Shown one piece after another: positions 1-11,029 of a stretch of 64,000 bases of DNA (its first letter is position 1; the number at the start of each line of letters is the position of its first letter). The stretch is from Isoetes taiwanensis (lineage: Eukaryota; Streptophyta; Lycopodiopsida; Isoetales; Isoetaceae): assembly GCA_021234155.1 (NCBI GenBank), contig JAJEKV010000001.1, forward strand, positions 17,689,382 to 17,753,381. Reading direction: 5' to 3'. The notes beneath the pieces are model-generated. The model did no database searches. It saw nothing but the letters and a program-made list of their open reading frames with translations, and was not told where the DNA came from. The position numbers were made by a program, and so were the translations under genes.

Positions 1-40
1 TAAGACTTAATCATACTTATTTATAAGTGCTGCCCGGTCT

Positions 41-990
41 TCATCTTTCAAGTGATCCAAGCAGATGGCAAGTCCGCTTTTTGTTTGTGGTGATGAAGTA
101 TCTAAAGTGTGAAAAAGGTTTCTTTGACTGGGTTGATCCCGAGCAACCTCGAAGTTCTCTCCATCGATTCTCAGAAAATGCTTTTACTACATGTAGCTTC
201 CATTTAGTGAAAATATTACCTCTAATAATATCCGCGATATAGGAAAGCGGTGATATGAACACTACCCGATTGGCTAATGCATTACCTTTTAAGGGCGTTG
301 GGACGTTTGAAGCGAGTGTTGGACGGATGTACATATGGTGCCGAAGTTTCTAGTTCAAAAACATGTTGTGCCGCCTGTGTTTTCCATGATTGGAATCAAA
401 GATGAATTCTTCATGATCTTAACAAAATCTGTCCATAGTATACTCCACGGGATGGGATTGCATCGAGTTTACGCTTCATCCGGCCAACTGCTTTCGACCG
501 AGAAAATCAGCCACCCAACTATGATGTGCCATGCTGTAATGAACTTTTTCTAGTTTAATATCTTCTAGCTGCAGTTTCTTGAATATTTCAACTCCTCTTC
601 AAATAATCCTTGTAGGACAAAACATGAGATCATAGCGTTCTATGTCACAACATCTCTCTCAGGCATCTACAAAAACAAGAAAAGGAAATTCCCATGCTTG
701 GCATAAGCTACAACACCATGGCAGTCGATGGAACATCTCTATAAGGAGCTTTTTGAAAAAGCCGGAGAGCATCTTTCAATTTCCCATGTTGGATGTAAGC
801 TCCAATCCAATTATAAGATTCTAAGAGAAATTTTCAGATCATCAAACTCATCCCTAGCAGCTTCCAGAGCACCACATTGTCCATACATCTGAACTAGAAG
901 GTTACCTAAATACCAGATTCAATGATATATGGCGGATAGGCATACCTTCACTGAAACCTTGGCCCACATTTTCCTGAGAATGTCACCAAT
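41..990 (-). pseudogene. PLS-class PPR protein pseudogene
   Basis: Reading the minus strand from about 990 downwards gives successive pentatricopeptide-type motifs in shifting frames. At about 905-840 there is NLLVQMYGQCGALEAARDEF, at about 800-730 GAYIQHGKLKDALRLFQK, at about 690-590 MPERDVVT-stop-NAMI followed by GLFEEELK, and at 553-490 an HYSMA...WVADFLGRKQLAG stretch like the HYACMVDLLGRAG motif. Between 334 and 41 a degenerate E-type segment keeps RELRGCSGS, matching the family's EPGCSW. The order N to C is correct for a plant organelle RNA-editing/processing PPR protein of the PLS-E type. Several in-frame stops and frameshifts show it is dead. The N-terminal repeats and any DYW domain are not visible, so it is a fragment. 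Confidence 0.8.
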
Positions 991-2090
991 TCTATTAAAC
1001 TCCTCATACAAAATTCCCTACTCAATTCCCTCCTCATACAAAATGCCTTCTTATATCATTCCAGCTACAATCATACCACTTTTTCTTCAACATCCTTCCT
1101 CTCCTGAGCCATTGAGAGACAATGAGATTCATGTGTCCGTTCTTGTTGTTTACAAAACTCCTGCACAATTAGCATTGGCAAATCCCTATAGGTCATAGGA
1201 CGACATTGAATCATTTGCAATGCAGACAGTTTGTGTAACAGCATCTCGTAAGTTTGTTCGTCTCTCATGTTGTTAGTTATATTCGTGGTGATTGGTGCAT
1301 GGCCTTGAGGAGACTAAGCTTGCTCGATTATGTTTATTTGTTCTTTTGCAAGGATGCAACTATGTGTCCTATTTTGATTTAGACTTTTGTAGTCAATGGC
1401 CCTGGATCATTGATGTTAGGAATATCTTGGGCACTAATGGCGGAGATTAGTCGTACAGTGATTTAGCCACCAAGGGGATCTAAGTATAATTTGCAGACTA
1501 CAAATGTATCCAATGCTATCTTTGCCTCATAATGTAAGGTTACTATGGACGTTAAATAATACTTCGTTTCTTCTTGTTTGAGGTGCCTATGTAGGAAAAG
1601 TTACCCACATGTTTTAAGAGCCCAGCAATGGACCAACCATGCTCTTGAAACATGTAAATAGCCCATTCTCGATCCTCTTCAAGTTTCTTGAAACGTCCAT
1701 GACATTGTGGAATGACATTGTCGAGAGGATTTTTGACATGCTAAGAGTTACAAGCAAACCCCGCTTTACCTATCATTACACCCATTACGTGGAAATAAAT
1801 AAACCAATCACAAGTTAAAGACAAATGGGCAGGATATAATGAAAGTGATGCACAAATTTGAGACCAAGGAAGCGTTAATTTGACGAAAGTAAAACATTTG
1901 GTGACTTGCTTCAGAATTCTGGATGACTTGCCCAGACTCAATTTCTCTTCACATGGAAAACCTGGATTCGGATATGGCCACGTCAACCAAAAGCAGGCGT
2001 TGAAAGAACTTTAAGTTTACGTTCCTTGTGCCGAGATTTTACGCTTACATATTGCGTGTGAATTCTATCGTACATTGATCAAGACAAGGG
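991..2090. other. no recognisable gene
   Basis: Only short open frames are seen on both strands. The minus frame 1071-1268 (65 codons) directly upstream of the PPR remnant could be its decayed N-terminus, but it has no PPR signature. The minus frame 1741-1986 (81 codons) matches nothing I know. Confidence 0.5.
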
Positions 2091-2105
2091 CCAAACCAAA
2101 ACATG

Positions 2106-2113
2106 TATAAATA
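2106..2113 (+). promoter_or_regulatory. TATA box of the PPO-domain gene
   Basis: TATAAATA lies 56 bp upstream of the ATG at 2162. A start site about 30 bp downstream would leave a 5' leader of roughly 20-30 nt. This is inferred from spacing only. Confidence 0.55.
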
Positions 2114-2161
2114 GGGGATGAGAACTTGATAGATTCAAGAATCTGACAACGGTTTGAAGAA

Positions 2162-2638
2162 ATGGGTTTAGTTATTTCAGCTTTATTTGGCAAAAAGAAT
2201 GGATGTGGAATCCCAGAGTATGGGCCCAATGAGAAAAATAAGCCATATACCTTCCAAGACAGCTCTGTTTTTGTTGCTAAAGTGGTGATGCCAGATCTGC
2301 CCAAAGCATGGGAACAGACACATGAAATTGTCCTGGCCATTGATATCCAAGTTCCAGCCAATAAGGTCAGTGCTTTCCAGGCCTTTGTCAATCTGCCAAA
2401 TGCTGATGAGCATACCTCCATAAATACAATAGAATTTGTAGGCTCTTTCACACAAATGGTTGGTTCACAGTCTGAAATGGTATCTCGTGCTGTTCGCTTT
2501 GGCATTGGAGACAAAATCAATGAGTTGGATTTGTCCAAGAAATCCTTTATCCTAGTCTCCATGGTCAGGCCTGGTTATACGGATTCTCCAATCATCATCA
2601 ATAACATGAGCATCACTTTAGAATCCTTAAATGAATAA
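2162..2638 (+). CDS. stand-alone polyphenol oxidase C-terminal domain protein
   Basis: An intact 158-codon single-exon frame. It aligns along its length with the C-terminal domain (PPO1_KFDV / DUF_B2219 type) of plant polyphenol oxidases. EIVLAIDIQVPANK matches the VLVIEGI strand. AFQAFVNLPNA matches KFDVFIN. IEFVGSFTQMV matches SEFAGSFVNVPH. VRFGIGDKINELD matches LRLGITELLEDLG, and ILVSMVRPG matches VVVTLVPR, before a final IIINNMSI strand. The tyrosinase (di-copper) domain and the DWL linker are absent, and there is no plastid transit peptide. The ATG is chosen because a TATA box lies 56 bp upstream and no in-frame start precedes it. An AATAAA overlaps the stop codon (2634-2639). In full PPOs this domain shields the copper site; what it does alone is unknown. 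It may be a remnant that kept its frame or a new small gene. Confidence 0.7.
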   Translation: MGLVISALFGKKNGCGIPEYGPNEKNKPYTFQDSSVFVAKVVMPDLPKAWEQTHEIVLAIDIQVPANKVSAFQAFVNLPNADEHTSINTIEFVGSFTQMVGSQSEMVSRAVRFGIGDKINELDLSKKSFILVSMVRPGYTDSPIIINNMSITLESLNE

Positions 2639-2799
2639 ATCTTGTTGTATACATTATTGTAAATATCATTGTAAATGGATGTTATATACATACCCTCTAT
2701 AGCGTGCATATATTCCATTTATCTTAATTACAGAACGTATCTATATTTATATTTATACAAGTGATTATACTATGAGGGAGTGTACAAATTTTGAGTCAT

Positions 2800-3650
2800 C
2801 CAGTGAAGATTCTATAAAGATTCTCTTAGATTCTTCAAGGCTTAGAAAAAATTTCCCTAGATTCTCGAAGATTTCACGAAGATTCCCTTAGATTCCTCTA
2901 CATTCTCTTAAGATTCTCATAGATTCATTAAGATTCTCTTGAGTTTCCCCTAGATTATCAAAGATTAACCCAAATTTCCTCTAGATTCTCCAAGATTCTA
3001 TGTAGATTCTCCTAAATTCCCATAGATTCTATGAAGATTCCCCTGCAAAACACATCCAATGTGAAAGATTCCCTAGGATTTTACAAAGATTCTTCTAGAT
3101 TCTTAATGTTCTACAAAGATTCCTCTAGATTCTCTAAGATTATATATAGATTTTATGTAGATCCCCCTAGATTCCTTTAGATATTATGTATATTCCCCTA
3201 GATTCCATTAGATATAAGTACATTCCCCTAGATTCTCCAAGATTCCATTAAAGATCACGTAGATTCTCAAAGACTCTACGAAGATGCGCTTAGATTCTGC
3301 TAGATTTCCTAAGATTCTCATAAGATTCCCATAGATTCCCTAATTCTGTTGAGATTCCTCTAGATTCCCCAAGTTTCTATGTAGATTCTCCCAGATCCCC
3401 TTGGATTCTATGAAGACTTCCCTAGATTCTTCAAGATTTTATCAAGATTCCCCTAGATTCTCAAAGGTTTTATAAAGATTCGTTTAGATTCTTAAAGATT
3501 CTCTTGTGATTCCCATAGATTCTTTAAGATTCTATTGAGATTCCTTTACATTCTTTAAGATCCTATGAAGATTCCACTAGATTCTCTTAAATTCCCATAG
3601 ATTTCATAAAATTCCAAGATTCCAAGAAGATTCTTAATATTCGACGAAAC
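2800..3650. repeat. degenerate AGATTC array, 10-11 bp period
   Basis: About 850 bp built from variants of AAGATTC and TAGATTC. In the parts I indexed (around 2941-3060 and 3061-3120) successive AGATT words start 10, 10, 11, 10 and 10 bp apart. AAGATTC and TAGATTC often alternate, giving a 20-21 bp higher-order unit such as TAGATTCTCCAAGATTC. Longer phrases (AGATTCTATGAAGATTCCCC) recur, suggesting growth by slippage or unequal exchange. It has no coding potential because 10/11 spacing does not hold a frame. Confidence 0.85.
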
Positions 3651-5283
3651 GATGTCAATGCACTACTCATTGGAAAGCTCTCGGTGAGAGGAAGCCAATG
3701 GCATAGGCCCCACCTTCATCCGACCCATTTGCTGCAAGTTACGGGCCTTTGAAGATAATTACAAAAAAAGAAGTTTCCTCGAAATTCCTTCCATAAATGT
3801 TGGTGCCACCTCATTACTTTTTTATTAAATGAGGATGCCACCTCAACTCCTAATAAATAAATTGCAACTTAATAAAAAACTTAATGGCCAAGATTTCTCC
3901 TCCCCTTTTTGATCCAAGGGTCGAGATTGGCCACACCAAAAAGCACCTTTAGGGACCTTCCTTGCACCTTCTTTAAAAAAAAATCAAGGGCTATGATTTT
4001 TGCTTTCCCCCTTGATCCGACGGTCTAGAGTCATGGTGCATGCCCCATGCATGACCCCATGTAGATCCTAAGGCCATAGCTGTGCCACCTCATTGGCCCC
4101 TAAATAGACGGCCTAGATTGATTTGAATATGTAAACAATCCATGGGTACATCATTTCCCATGGACACATAGAATAATTATATATATTAAAGTCTTTGTAC
4201 TATAATGGGGCTATTAACTATGGGTTATGAACATCTGGGAATAAAATACGAGTTATTAATAGAGTTGGATAGCTTAGAATTGAGTTAGAAGTCATCGGTA
4301 AATGACAAAATTCTGTTTGTTCAAGTCGAATTCAGGTATCATAATCTACTGATTTGTCATCATATCCTCTCACACAAATGGTAGTATGCATCTAGTTAAA
4401 GTTAAATTCCTACGACGACATATATATATATATAGCCATTCAATGAAGCTCGCCATCGTCTATTAGAACTTCTCGGTGAAGACTCCAGTTAATAATACCA
4501 CTACCCCTACTGGATAGAGTAATGGTTAGCCCATCAAATGAGCTTTAGAAAATTAAGCAATGTTAAACGCATTATAATTGACCTACAATAGTGAAGATAG
4601 AGATGAAATGCCAATGTGATAAAGAGCTCTTACGAACATGTTCATTGCATTGATAGAGGATGGCATCTTACATACAACAACCACTTCCTTCAGCTTATGC
4701 CCATAGCTTGTGATTGCAAAAAATGTAAGTATTTCCTTTAACATATAGTGATGAAGGCCAGCACCAAATGCCCTCATTCAAAATGAAGCAGGAAGGGAAC
4801 AAATGCATGATAGACAATTTTGGGTGGCTAGAATGGAACCTGTAAAGTTTGATGTTCATAAATACGGAGTGTGAGATTGTCAAAGTTAGGATATTGAAAA
4901 AGTAACGATTATTGTATTAAATGGTCGTGAAACAAACAATCCTTAGGAGAGATAGATAGTATTCTTAGGGAAAGTGGCATTAAGATAGGAAGACCAATGA
5001 CCACATGAATTGTGGGTAAGTTACATGTTTACAAATATCCTTGATAAACTTACATCTTAGATTTTAGAGTTTAGGCATTTTTGATGAATGTGACGAGTGA
5101 AAAACTATACCAAGAGATATAACTTGGATTTGTATTCCTTAACCTCAATGAGTCTAGAGGATACAACATTAGTGATGATGTGTTAATCATATATTGTAAT
5201 GGCTTGGGATTGTTTGTGAAAATTAGTAGGGTGAGCTTGTCGAAACACCGATCAATATGGTGATGTTGTGAAGGTCGTTGATA
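3651..5283. other. intergenic, no gene seen
   Basis: Short AT-rich non-coding sequence with a (TA)n run near 4421-4435. Phrases of the kind ATCCGACGGTCTAGA (around 4016) resemble the ACGGTC/ACGGCC motifs repeated at 11 kb. No convincing exon was found in either direction. Confidence 0.5.
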
Positions 5284-5457
5284 CGAAAAAGCCACAACAC
5301 TAGGGATAAATTATTGTAGAGGGATAAATGTACATAAATTATTAGGAGGCAATCTAACTTTGATATAATGCGAAAGAGCCACAACACTAGGGATAAATCA
5401 TTGTAGAGGGATAAATGTACATAAATTATTAAGAGGCAATCTAACTTTGATATAATG
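5284..5457. repeat. 87-bp tandem duplication, two copies
   Basis: The segment beginning GAAAAAGCCACAACACTAGG is repeated with a period of 87 bp (copy 1 5284-5370, copy 2 5371-5457) and only a few mismatches. Because 87 is a multiple of three it creates a repeated peptide in a minus-strand frame (5223-5552), but I see no sign that this frame is a gene. Confidence 0.85.
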
Positions 5458-6685
5458 CAATGATTGCAAATTTTGCCAAACATGAAAATGCGTAATGCAC
5501 CTTTACCCTGATAAAGTTCGAAAGGTTCATTTTTGGAATTCTTATTCAACATCTAGGACTTACATATTTAAACATAAATGCATAATAGCATTAATTTCCA
5601 TAGGAGTTCATTCATAACACCAGAAGTAAAGGCACCAAAGTGGTCACTATACACGCCATTCTTAGGCCAAAGGCGTTATTTTCTTTCATCTTAGGCTAGA
5701 GGGGCATGGACACACAAAAAAAAAGGGGAGCCATTGTATTAGAAAACCAAGGTAGTCAGTGGGTTTCATCTTGGGCTAATGGGGTATTGAATTTAGAAAT
5801 AAAGAGTCGTTATAATGTGAGAACCACCAACTATTACCTGCCATAATTGCAAGATTTTAGCTTAGCAGTTCCTATCAAAAGTGTAACATTGCCCCTACAT
5901 CTACAAAGTCATGCATTGCCATTATTCCTGCATGCATAAGTTCCTAACAGCCCATGCATCCATAATTGGATAGCTTAAAATACCCTGCCATCGTCAAGTC
6001 CCATAGTTGATGGACAAAATGGAATGCTGGCTGAAGGAGAAATGCCATCGGCTGGAAATCTTCAAGACTTAAAAACATTCAATGCAAAAAGAAATTGATG
6101 AGTTATAGCTCTTATATAACAAATAAAAATTCTGTAATTCTTTGTTGCAATATGAAGTTTGTTGCAATATATCGATTTAGACAGGCTGTAAATCGGGTCC
6201 ACAAATCAACTTTGGCTTGTTTTACAGTGGAATATCTGCACTGTTCGAGTAAAAGCATGGAACTTCAACACAATAAAATCAGAAATATTCAGACACATTC
6301 AACTTCAAGACAACAAAAATGTACCATGCACTATACAAAATCTGCGGGGGTTGTGACCATATTATTAAGAAAGATAAAGTGAACCGTGGTTGCCCAGCTT
6401 GGCATTAAATTCATTATCCGTTCGGGATCTGCATTGGCAAACAGACATGCAACGATGAACTAAACAACTTTAATTTTTTGTTTTAATTGGAGGCAAGTAG
6501 TCCTACAAAAATTTGACCCTCCTGATCATGATTCATGACGTTTTGGATTTCTAATTTCATGTATAATCACCAATCAACCAGAGACATAGAGCTCATTGAT
6601 ATGGTACAGGCTGCTACTTGCCATAAGGCTATGGAAGCAGCAATAAATTAACGTAACAAAAAATATTGTGCACAATCAATAAAAT
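5458..6685. other. intergenic / 3' flank of ARP4-like gene
   Basis: AT-rich sequence. The plus frame 6095-6382 (95 codons) has no recognisable motif. Part of it is the 3' flank of the minus-strand ARP4-like exons ending at 6686. Confidence 0.45.
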
Positions 6686-7218
6686 TCAGGGGCATTTCCT
6701 TTGTACATACGATGGCCCATGCTCCTCAAATCTGGCATTCAACAAAAAACATTAGAGTCACAAGGAGAAAAAAAAGAGCCCAACCTAAATGCCAAACCTT
6801 CCTTACTCTGCTTTCGAGAACCACATTTGCTGAAAAGATCCCAATGAAGCAAGAATATTGCCTCCGATCCAGACGCTGTAAAATATAAGATATCCAAGTA
6901 CATTAGGAAGGGTTAAGTTCTTTGCTTTAACGAATCATCAGTGTCCCCTCTGCGCCGTCAAATTCAATTTTCTATTCTCTGACCTTAAACATTCTACAAA
7001 GCAGCCAGTGCGAGTAGAGACCAAATAACCTGAATCTACGTTCTATTGCATTCCCACTTGCAAGCACTTTGACCCTTGCTGCCTGAGGTGCCTCCTGTAG
7101 AAAACAAAGATGTTAACCAGTTTACTGCTTTAACCAACCATAAATAGTTTGCTACCTCCATGAGATCCTTCTCCAGACGTTCTTTCAATTGCTGCATCGA
7201 TGCAGTACCACCAGCAAG
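6686..7218 (-). CDS. ARP4: actin-related protein 4, four C-terminal exons
   Basis: Four minus-strand exons with correct GT-AG borders and consistent phase: 7218-7156 ([20 protein letters not shown]), 7094-7030 ([20 protein letters not shown]), 6875-6807 ([20 protein letters not shown]) and 6731-6686 ([14 protein letters not shown], stop). Together they make about 80 residues identical or close to the C-terminus of plant ARP4, the nuclear actin-related subunit shared by the SWR1, INO80, NuA4 and SWI/SNF chromatin complexes. The GG-T-x-M-x-x-L nucleotide-fold segment and the terminal KCP are kept. No damage is seen in these exons. I could not find the preceding exon with a clean KCDVDVRR-type sequence. 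A weak, stop-containing match lies near 7265-7310. The locus may therefore be a 5'-truncated duplicate, or the rest may be too diverged or too far away to see. Confidence 0.85.
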
Positions 7219-8375
7219 CTATTATTAGACAACCCAAGGGACTAAATTAGATGCAAAAAGAACTTTCAATCCTGGTAACCATAATACCTTGCATAATTGC
7301 CAAACTGACACGTAACATTAACAATGCATCCTTGGTCTGAAAAATGGGACACAACTTGATCTCCTTCACATCATTTGTTCATTACAAACTGGCCCATGGT
7401 TGTGTTCAGCATTATTTGCGAACAAAGCTCAATCAAATTGTTCCCAGCCACATAAGCATGCACTCACCACATGTGTGCATGTCGCCATGCATAATTGAAA
7501 TTGAAACTAGCATTTTGATTTGTAAATAGGCAGTAGGCTACACCATTGTATGAACGAAGGAGAGAGAGTTAACCTTCCAAAACTTCTTCCACGACCAGGG
7601 ACTTATGCAATCTGGCCATCCATGTCTGCAATCAAACAAATATGCACGTATAGCTTAGATATGTGCTTAGATATATGCATGCCATCTTGTGTGTTCCCTT
7701 GCAACGAATAAGAAAAGATCAAAATTTTCTAAACTGCAAAGTAAGAATATGAAATTAGATTCTCACAGGCTTTCACTTACAATGGGTAGAATCTTATTAT
7801 TAAGTCGCGCAACAAAGGCAGCCATCGCGTAACAAACCAAGAAATGGCATGATATACCTTTACACAAGCTCAATATCTTCAATAAGAAATTTCCTTAGAT
7901 ACTTGAATACTAATGAAATTGATGTGAACACCTATAAACATGTGCGGCATCATGTTTAACAACCACAAGCTCCAAAATATAAGCACACCAGGAGCAACAT
8001 GTCTTTTCATGTCTGCATGCCCCCAAAGGCAATGTAATAGATAAGTTATATGGTCATTCAATCCCTCTGAGCGCATGTGTAATGATCCTTCACATGTTCA
8101 TACATACTAATAATGCATATGATGATTAAGAGTAAAACTTAGGCTCCCACTTCATTTTCTTGATGCCTCTAAGCCTACATAAGAGCAACATAGATGTTTG
8201 GCAAAAGCTCATATCCAATTTTTGACAGACATAGAACACAATAAAATAGGATAAGCTGTTCTATACATAGCATAAAGAAACCAACACCTAAAAAGAATTA
8301 TGAGGGATTGATATTTCTTGTGCTGGTTCAGATTTAGCACGGAACATAAATGCAAACTCGTTGCTAATACCTTAC
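7219..8375. other. intron-like sequence between ARP4 exons and upstream exon-like pieces
   Basis: Mostly AT-rich. One exon-like piece on the minus strand at about 7617-7566 is flanked by CTGCAG and GGTTAACTC and reads TWMARLHKSLVVEEVLE in one frame. It does not match ARP4. No clear N-terminal actin-fold exon (phosphate loop or similar) was found. Confidence 0.35.
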
Positions 8376-8452
8376 TAATAGAGACTGAAGGCCTGTGAGA
8401 ATAGGAATTGCTTTGTTAGCATCAATTGCTTGCTGCCATTTTTGTATGGCAT
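8376..8452 (-). other. candidate exon, unrecognised protein
   Basis: A minus-strand open stretch between an AG acceptor (GCGTGTAG) and a GTAAGG donor reads AIQKWQQAIDANKAIPILTG then LQSLL. It looks like helical coding sequence and lies directly downstream of the triplicated exon unit. The protein is not recognised. It may belong with the exons at 10591-10631 and 10327-10429. Confidence 0.35.
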
Positions 8453-8462
8453 CTACACGCTA

Positions 8463-9405
8463 GCAGACATTTGGGTATAACTTGCAAATGCAAGATCCAT
8501 TTCTCAAGTAAGAGTATTCATTGGAAAGCTTAAGGGAAGCTCTAAAAATAAGTCTAGGCATGCATCTTCCAAATTCCTATTGTATATATGTCAAATATAG
8601 CAAAATACATTTGCTATTCTAATTCTAATTCTATAGCACAAATATGGAAGTAACTCCAAAAAGAAGGCTCTCTTGTTCTAGTAACTACTTCAAGTACATA
8701 ACACAGAGATATACATTAAAATGAAATTAAAATGAATGGCAAATAGTTCATTACCTCCTTTTTTAAATCTCCAACAACTGAGACGGCCATGCTCAACATG
8801 TTATATGTGCACCAGCTAGAAGATATTTCGGCATAACTTGCAAATGCAAGATCCATTTCTGAAGCAATAGCATCCATTAAAAAGCTTAAGGGAAGCTCTA
8901 AAAATAAGTCTAGGCACACATCTTTCAAATTCCCACTCTGTATATGCCAAATATGGCAAAATACATTTGATGTTCTAATTCTACAGCGGAGTACAAACAT
9001 GGAGGTTGACTCCAAGAAGAAAGGTCTATTGCCTGAGTAACTACTCTAAATTACATGCATAACACAGGAATACACAGGGATATACATTAAAATGAATGAC
9101 AAATAGTACATTACCTCCTATTTAAAATCTCCAACAACTGAGACGGCCATGTGCACCAGCTAGTAGATACTTGGGCATAACTTGCAAATGCAAGATCCAT
9201 TTCCCAAGCAAGAGTATCCATTGGAAAGCTTGAGGGAAGCTCTACAAATAAGTCTAGGCACACATCTTTCAAATTCCTATTGTATATATGTCAAATATGG
9301 CAAAATACATTTCCTGTTCTAATTCTACAGCAGCACAAACATGGAGGTAACTCCAAAAAAAGCTCTTGTCCGAGTAACTACTCTAAATACATGACACAGG
9401 ATGAC
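8463..9405 (-). repeat. three ~350-bp copies of an exon-bearing unit
   Basis: The phrase CTTGCAAATGCAAGATCCAT recurs at 8481, 8837 and 9181 (spacing 356 and 344 bp), with the flanking sequence repeated in the same order. On the minus strand each copy holds an AG acceptor followed by a frame reading CLDLFLELPLSFLMDAIASE then MDLAFASYAEISSSW (middle copy). Copies 1 and 3 vary this; copy 1 (8463-8770) has an in-frame stop. A GTAATG donor follows in copies 2 and 3. The unit looks like an exon plus intron duplicated twice. The middle copy has 16 bp more than the third just before the donor, so they would read different ends. Protein not recognised. Confidence 0.7.
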
Positions 9406-10326
9406 GCAATAGTTTTTTGGGGCAATCTGCATAATGCAAACAGTCAATTCACCAGCCTCCAGAACTTTTGTGCAAAAATAAGATATTTGATACCTGAAAG
9501 TCTCTCGAACTTGACTTTAAAATTTATTGACCATCTAGTGTTTCATAGTCAACACTCCCAACCAATTCGCAACTCTCATAAGAGCATGTAACGAATTCAT
9601 CTGATCATGCCAGCACAAAAAGACGTATATAAATCAAGTATCTAATAAATGGTAAGTAATGTTACAAAATAGAAATTTCAACAAACCTCACAAATGCTAT
9701 TGGGTTAACCTGCTACTTGAGAAAAAGACACCATGTTTTGAGGACAATTTCCTTTCTTTGAAATAAAATACCATCAGGCCTAACCATGTGAAAGATGTTT
9801 TTGTTGCAGTTATCATGCCAGCTTCTATTCCTAGTACAAACTGCAACGGATCATCAAATTCACTGATGCCAAAATCTCAGCTATCTTCTTAAGGGCGGAC
9901 AAAGTTCTGGTATGGCACAAATAAGCAGATCGACCACCGATCCTTCCTGCAAAGCGGGATATCGTTCTAAGAAACGAAATATAAAGTTAATAAAAGGAGA
10001 TACTAAGCTTAAAGGTGGTTTAGAATACCGCTTCCAGCTCAAAGATCACCCTGCAAATTGTAAATCTTGATATTTCTGAAGCGAAAGAAAGCAGCTCCAC
10101 CGTGGCACTGGTCTAGCAGCCCTGCTATAGCTGCACACAATGCATCGAAATAGGGGCAAGGTTCTAAACGAGAATCGGCTGTCAAGCTAATAAAACGAAA
10201 TGCAAACAACAAAAATACAGACCGTAAACTAGATGGGGTAAGCTTGGCAGCTATGCTCTGAGCGCCTTGAATCTTTTCGTCTAGGCATGAATCTCTTCAT
10301 TTAGAACGTAGAATAGTAGCAATTAC
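9406..10326 (-). other. exon-like pieces of an unrecognised minus-strand gene
   Basis: Short open pieces with plausible AG and GT borders are seen on the minus strand. About 10285-10228 reads DEKIQGAQSIAAKLTPSSLR. About 10120-10040 reads AIAGLLDQCHGGAAFF in one frame. About 9950-9835 reads GRIGGRSAYLCHTRTLSALK and then KIAEILASV. The reading phases do not join cleanly; for example, the junction from the exon ending at 10327 is one base out. So either the borders are wrong or the gene is damaged. Confidence 0.35.
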
Positions 10327-10631
10327 CGAAATCCCTGTCGGATCCACGAGCATCTGCGCAACCACGAGCTTACTTCCACTGCGGATTCCTTGAACGTATT
10401 CCCGTGTCTTTTTGTCAATAAAATCATTTCTGTGGCCTATACTAACTGCTTTACACCGCCTTTCTGTCCCCGTAAATTATTAGTCCCCCCCACCAAAGTA
10501 AGAATGAAGAATTGTGCACCGGATTTGCCCGTCAGCCCATGACCAAAAATTGGAAAAAAATGGATGCGGTAAGTAAGAGTAAAGATGAACCTTAAAAAGC
10601 TTCCATAGGATTTCTTAAGGAGGTCCTGCAT
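10327..10631 (-). CDS. first two exons of an unrecognised gene (partial)
   Basis: Exon 1, 10631-10591, starts with ATG and reads MQDLLKKSYGSFLR. The donor is AAG|GTTCATC. Exon 2, 10429-10327, follows a CCACAG acceptor and reads NDFIDKKTREYVQGIRSGSK then LVVAQMLVDPTGIS, ending at CG|GTAATT. The two join in frame (phase 2). A GC-richer, CpG-containing tract upstream (10640-11060) could be the 5' leader or promoter. Further exon-like pieces continue on the same strand down to 8376. No domain is recognised. The continuation into the next exon-like piece is off by one base, so integrity is uncertain. Confidence 0.4.
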
Positions 10632-11029
10632 TTTCAAAATGAATCAGTTCAGGGCTAGAAGGATAATATGGAGATGCGCAATGATCCATCCTGCTCTTTC
10701 ATTTCTTAATCGACCCAATCTCGTCCACGGAGGCTGGAAACTTAACCCCAAAAGGTAGATTTTTCTATAATGAGGCAAATAGAGAACGATTTTGGGACAT
10801 TTAAATGCCGATCAAAAACAAAGGCTGCAACAAAAGAAACGGCGATTTGAGCTTCAGTTTGGAGCTCTGCCATGGCTCCGCCGGACCTTGGTCATACGCG
10901 ATGGTCGGATGGGCAAAAGAAATGGTCTCCATCACCATTGCTGCTCCAATCCACTGAACCCCAAGGAAAGCCACAGGGGCGCCATCGTCGAATTCGATGG
11001 AGAAATCGAATTGGGGCTTTTGTTGTGGG

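Noticed and set aside
2065-2562. 165-codon minus frame opposite the polyphenol-oxidase-domain gene
   Set aside because: It is a shadow; the plus strand matches a known domain and has TATA and AATAAA signals.
2800-3650. CRISPR-like array
   Set aside because: The words are short, degenerate and spaced one helix turn apart, without unique spacers; the context is plant nuclear DNA.
5223-5552. 109-codon minus frame with internal peptide repeat
   Set aside because: It is generated by the 87-bp tandem duplication in AT-rich DNA; no domain or gene signals.
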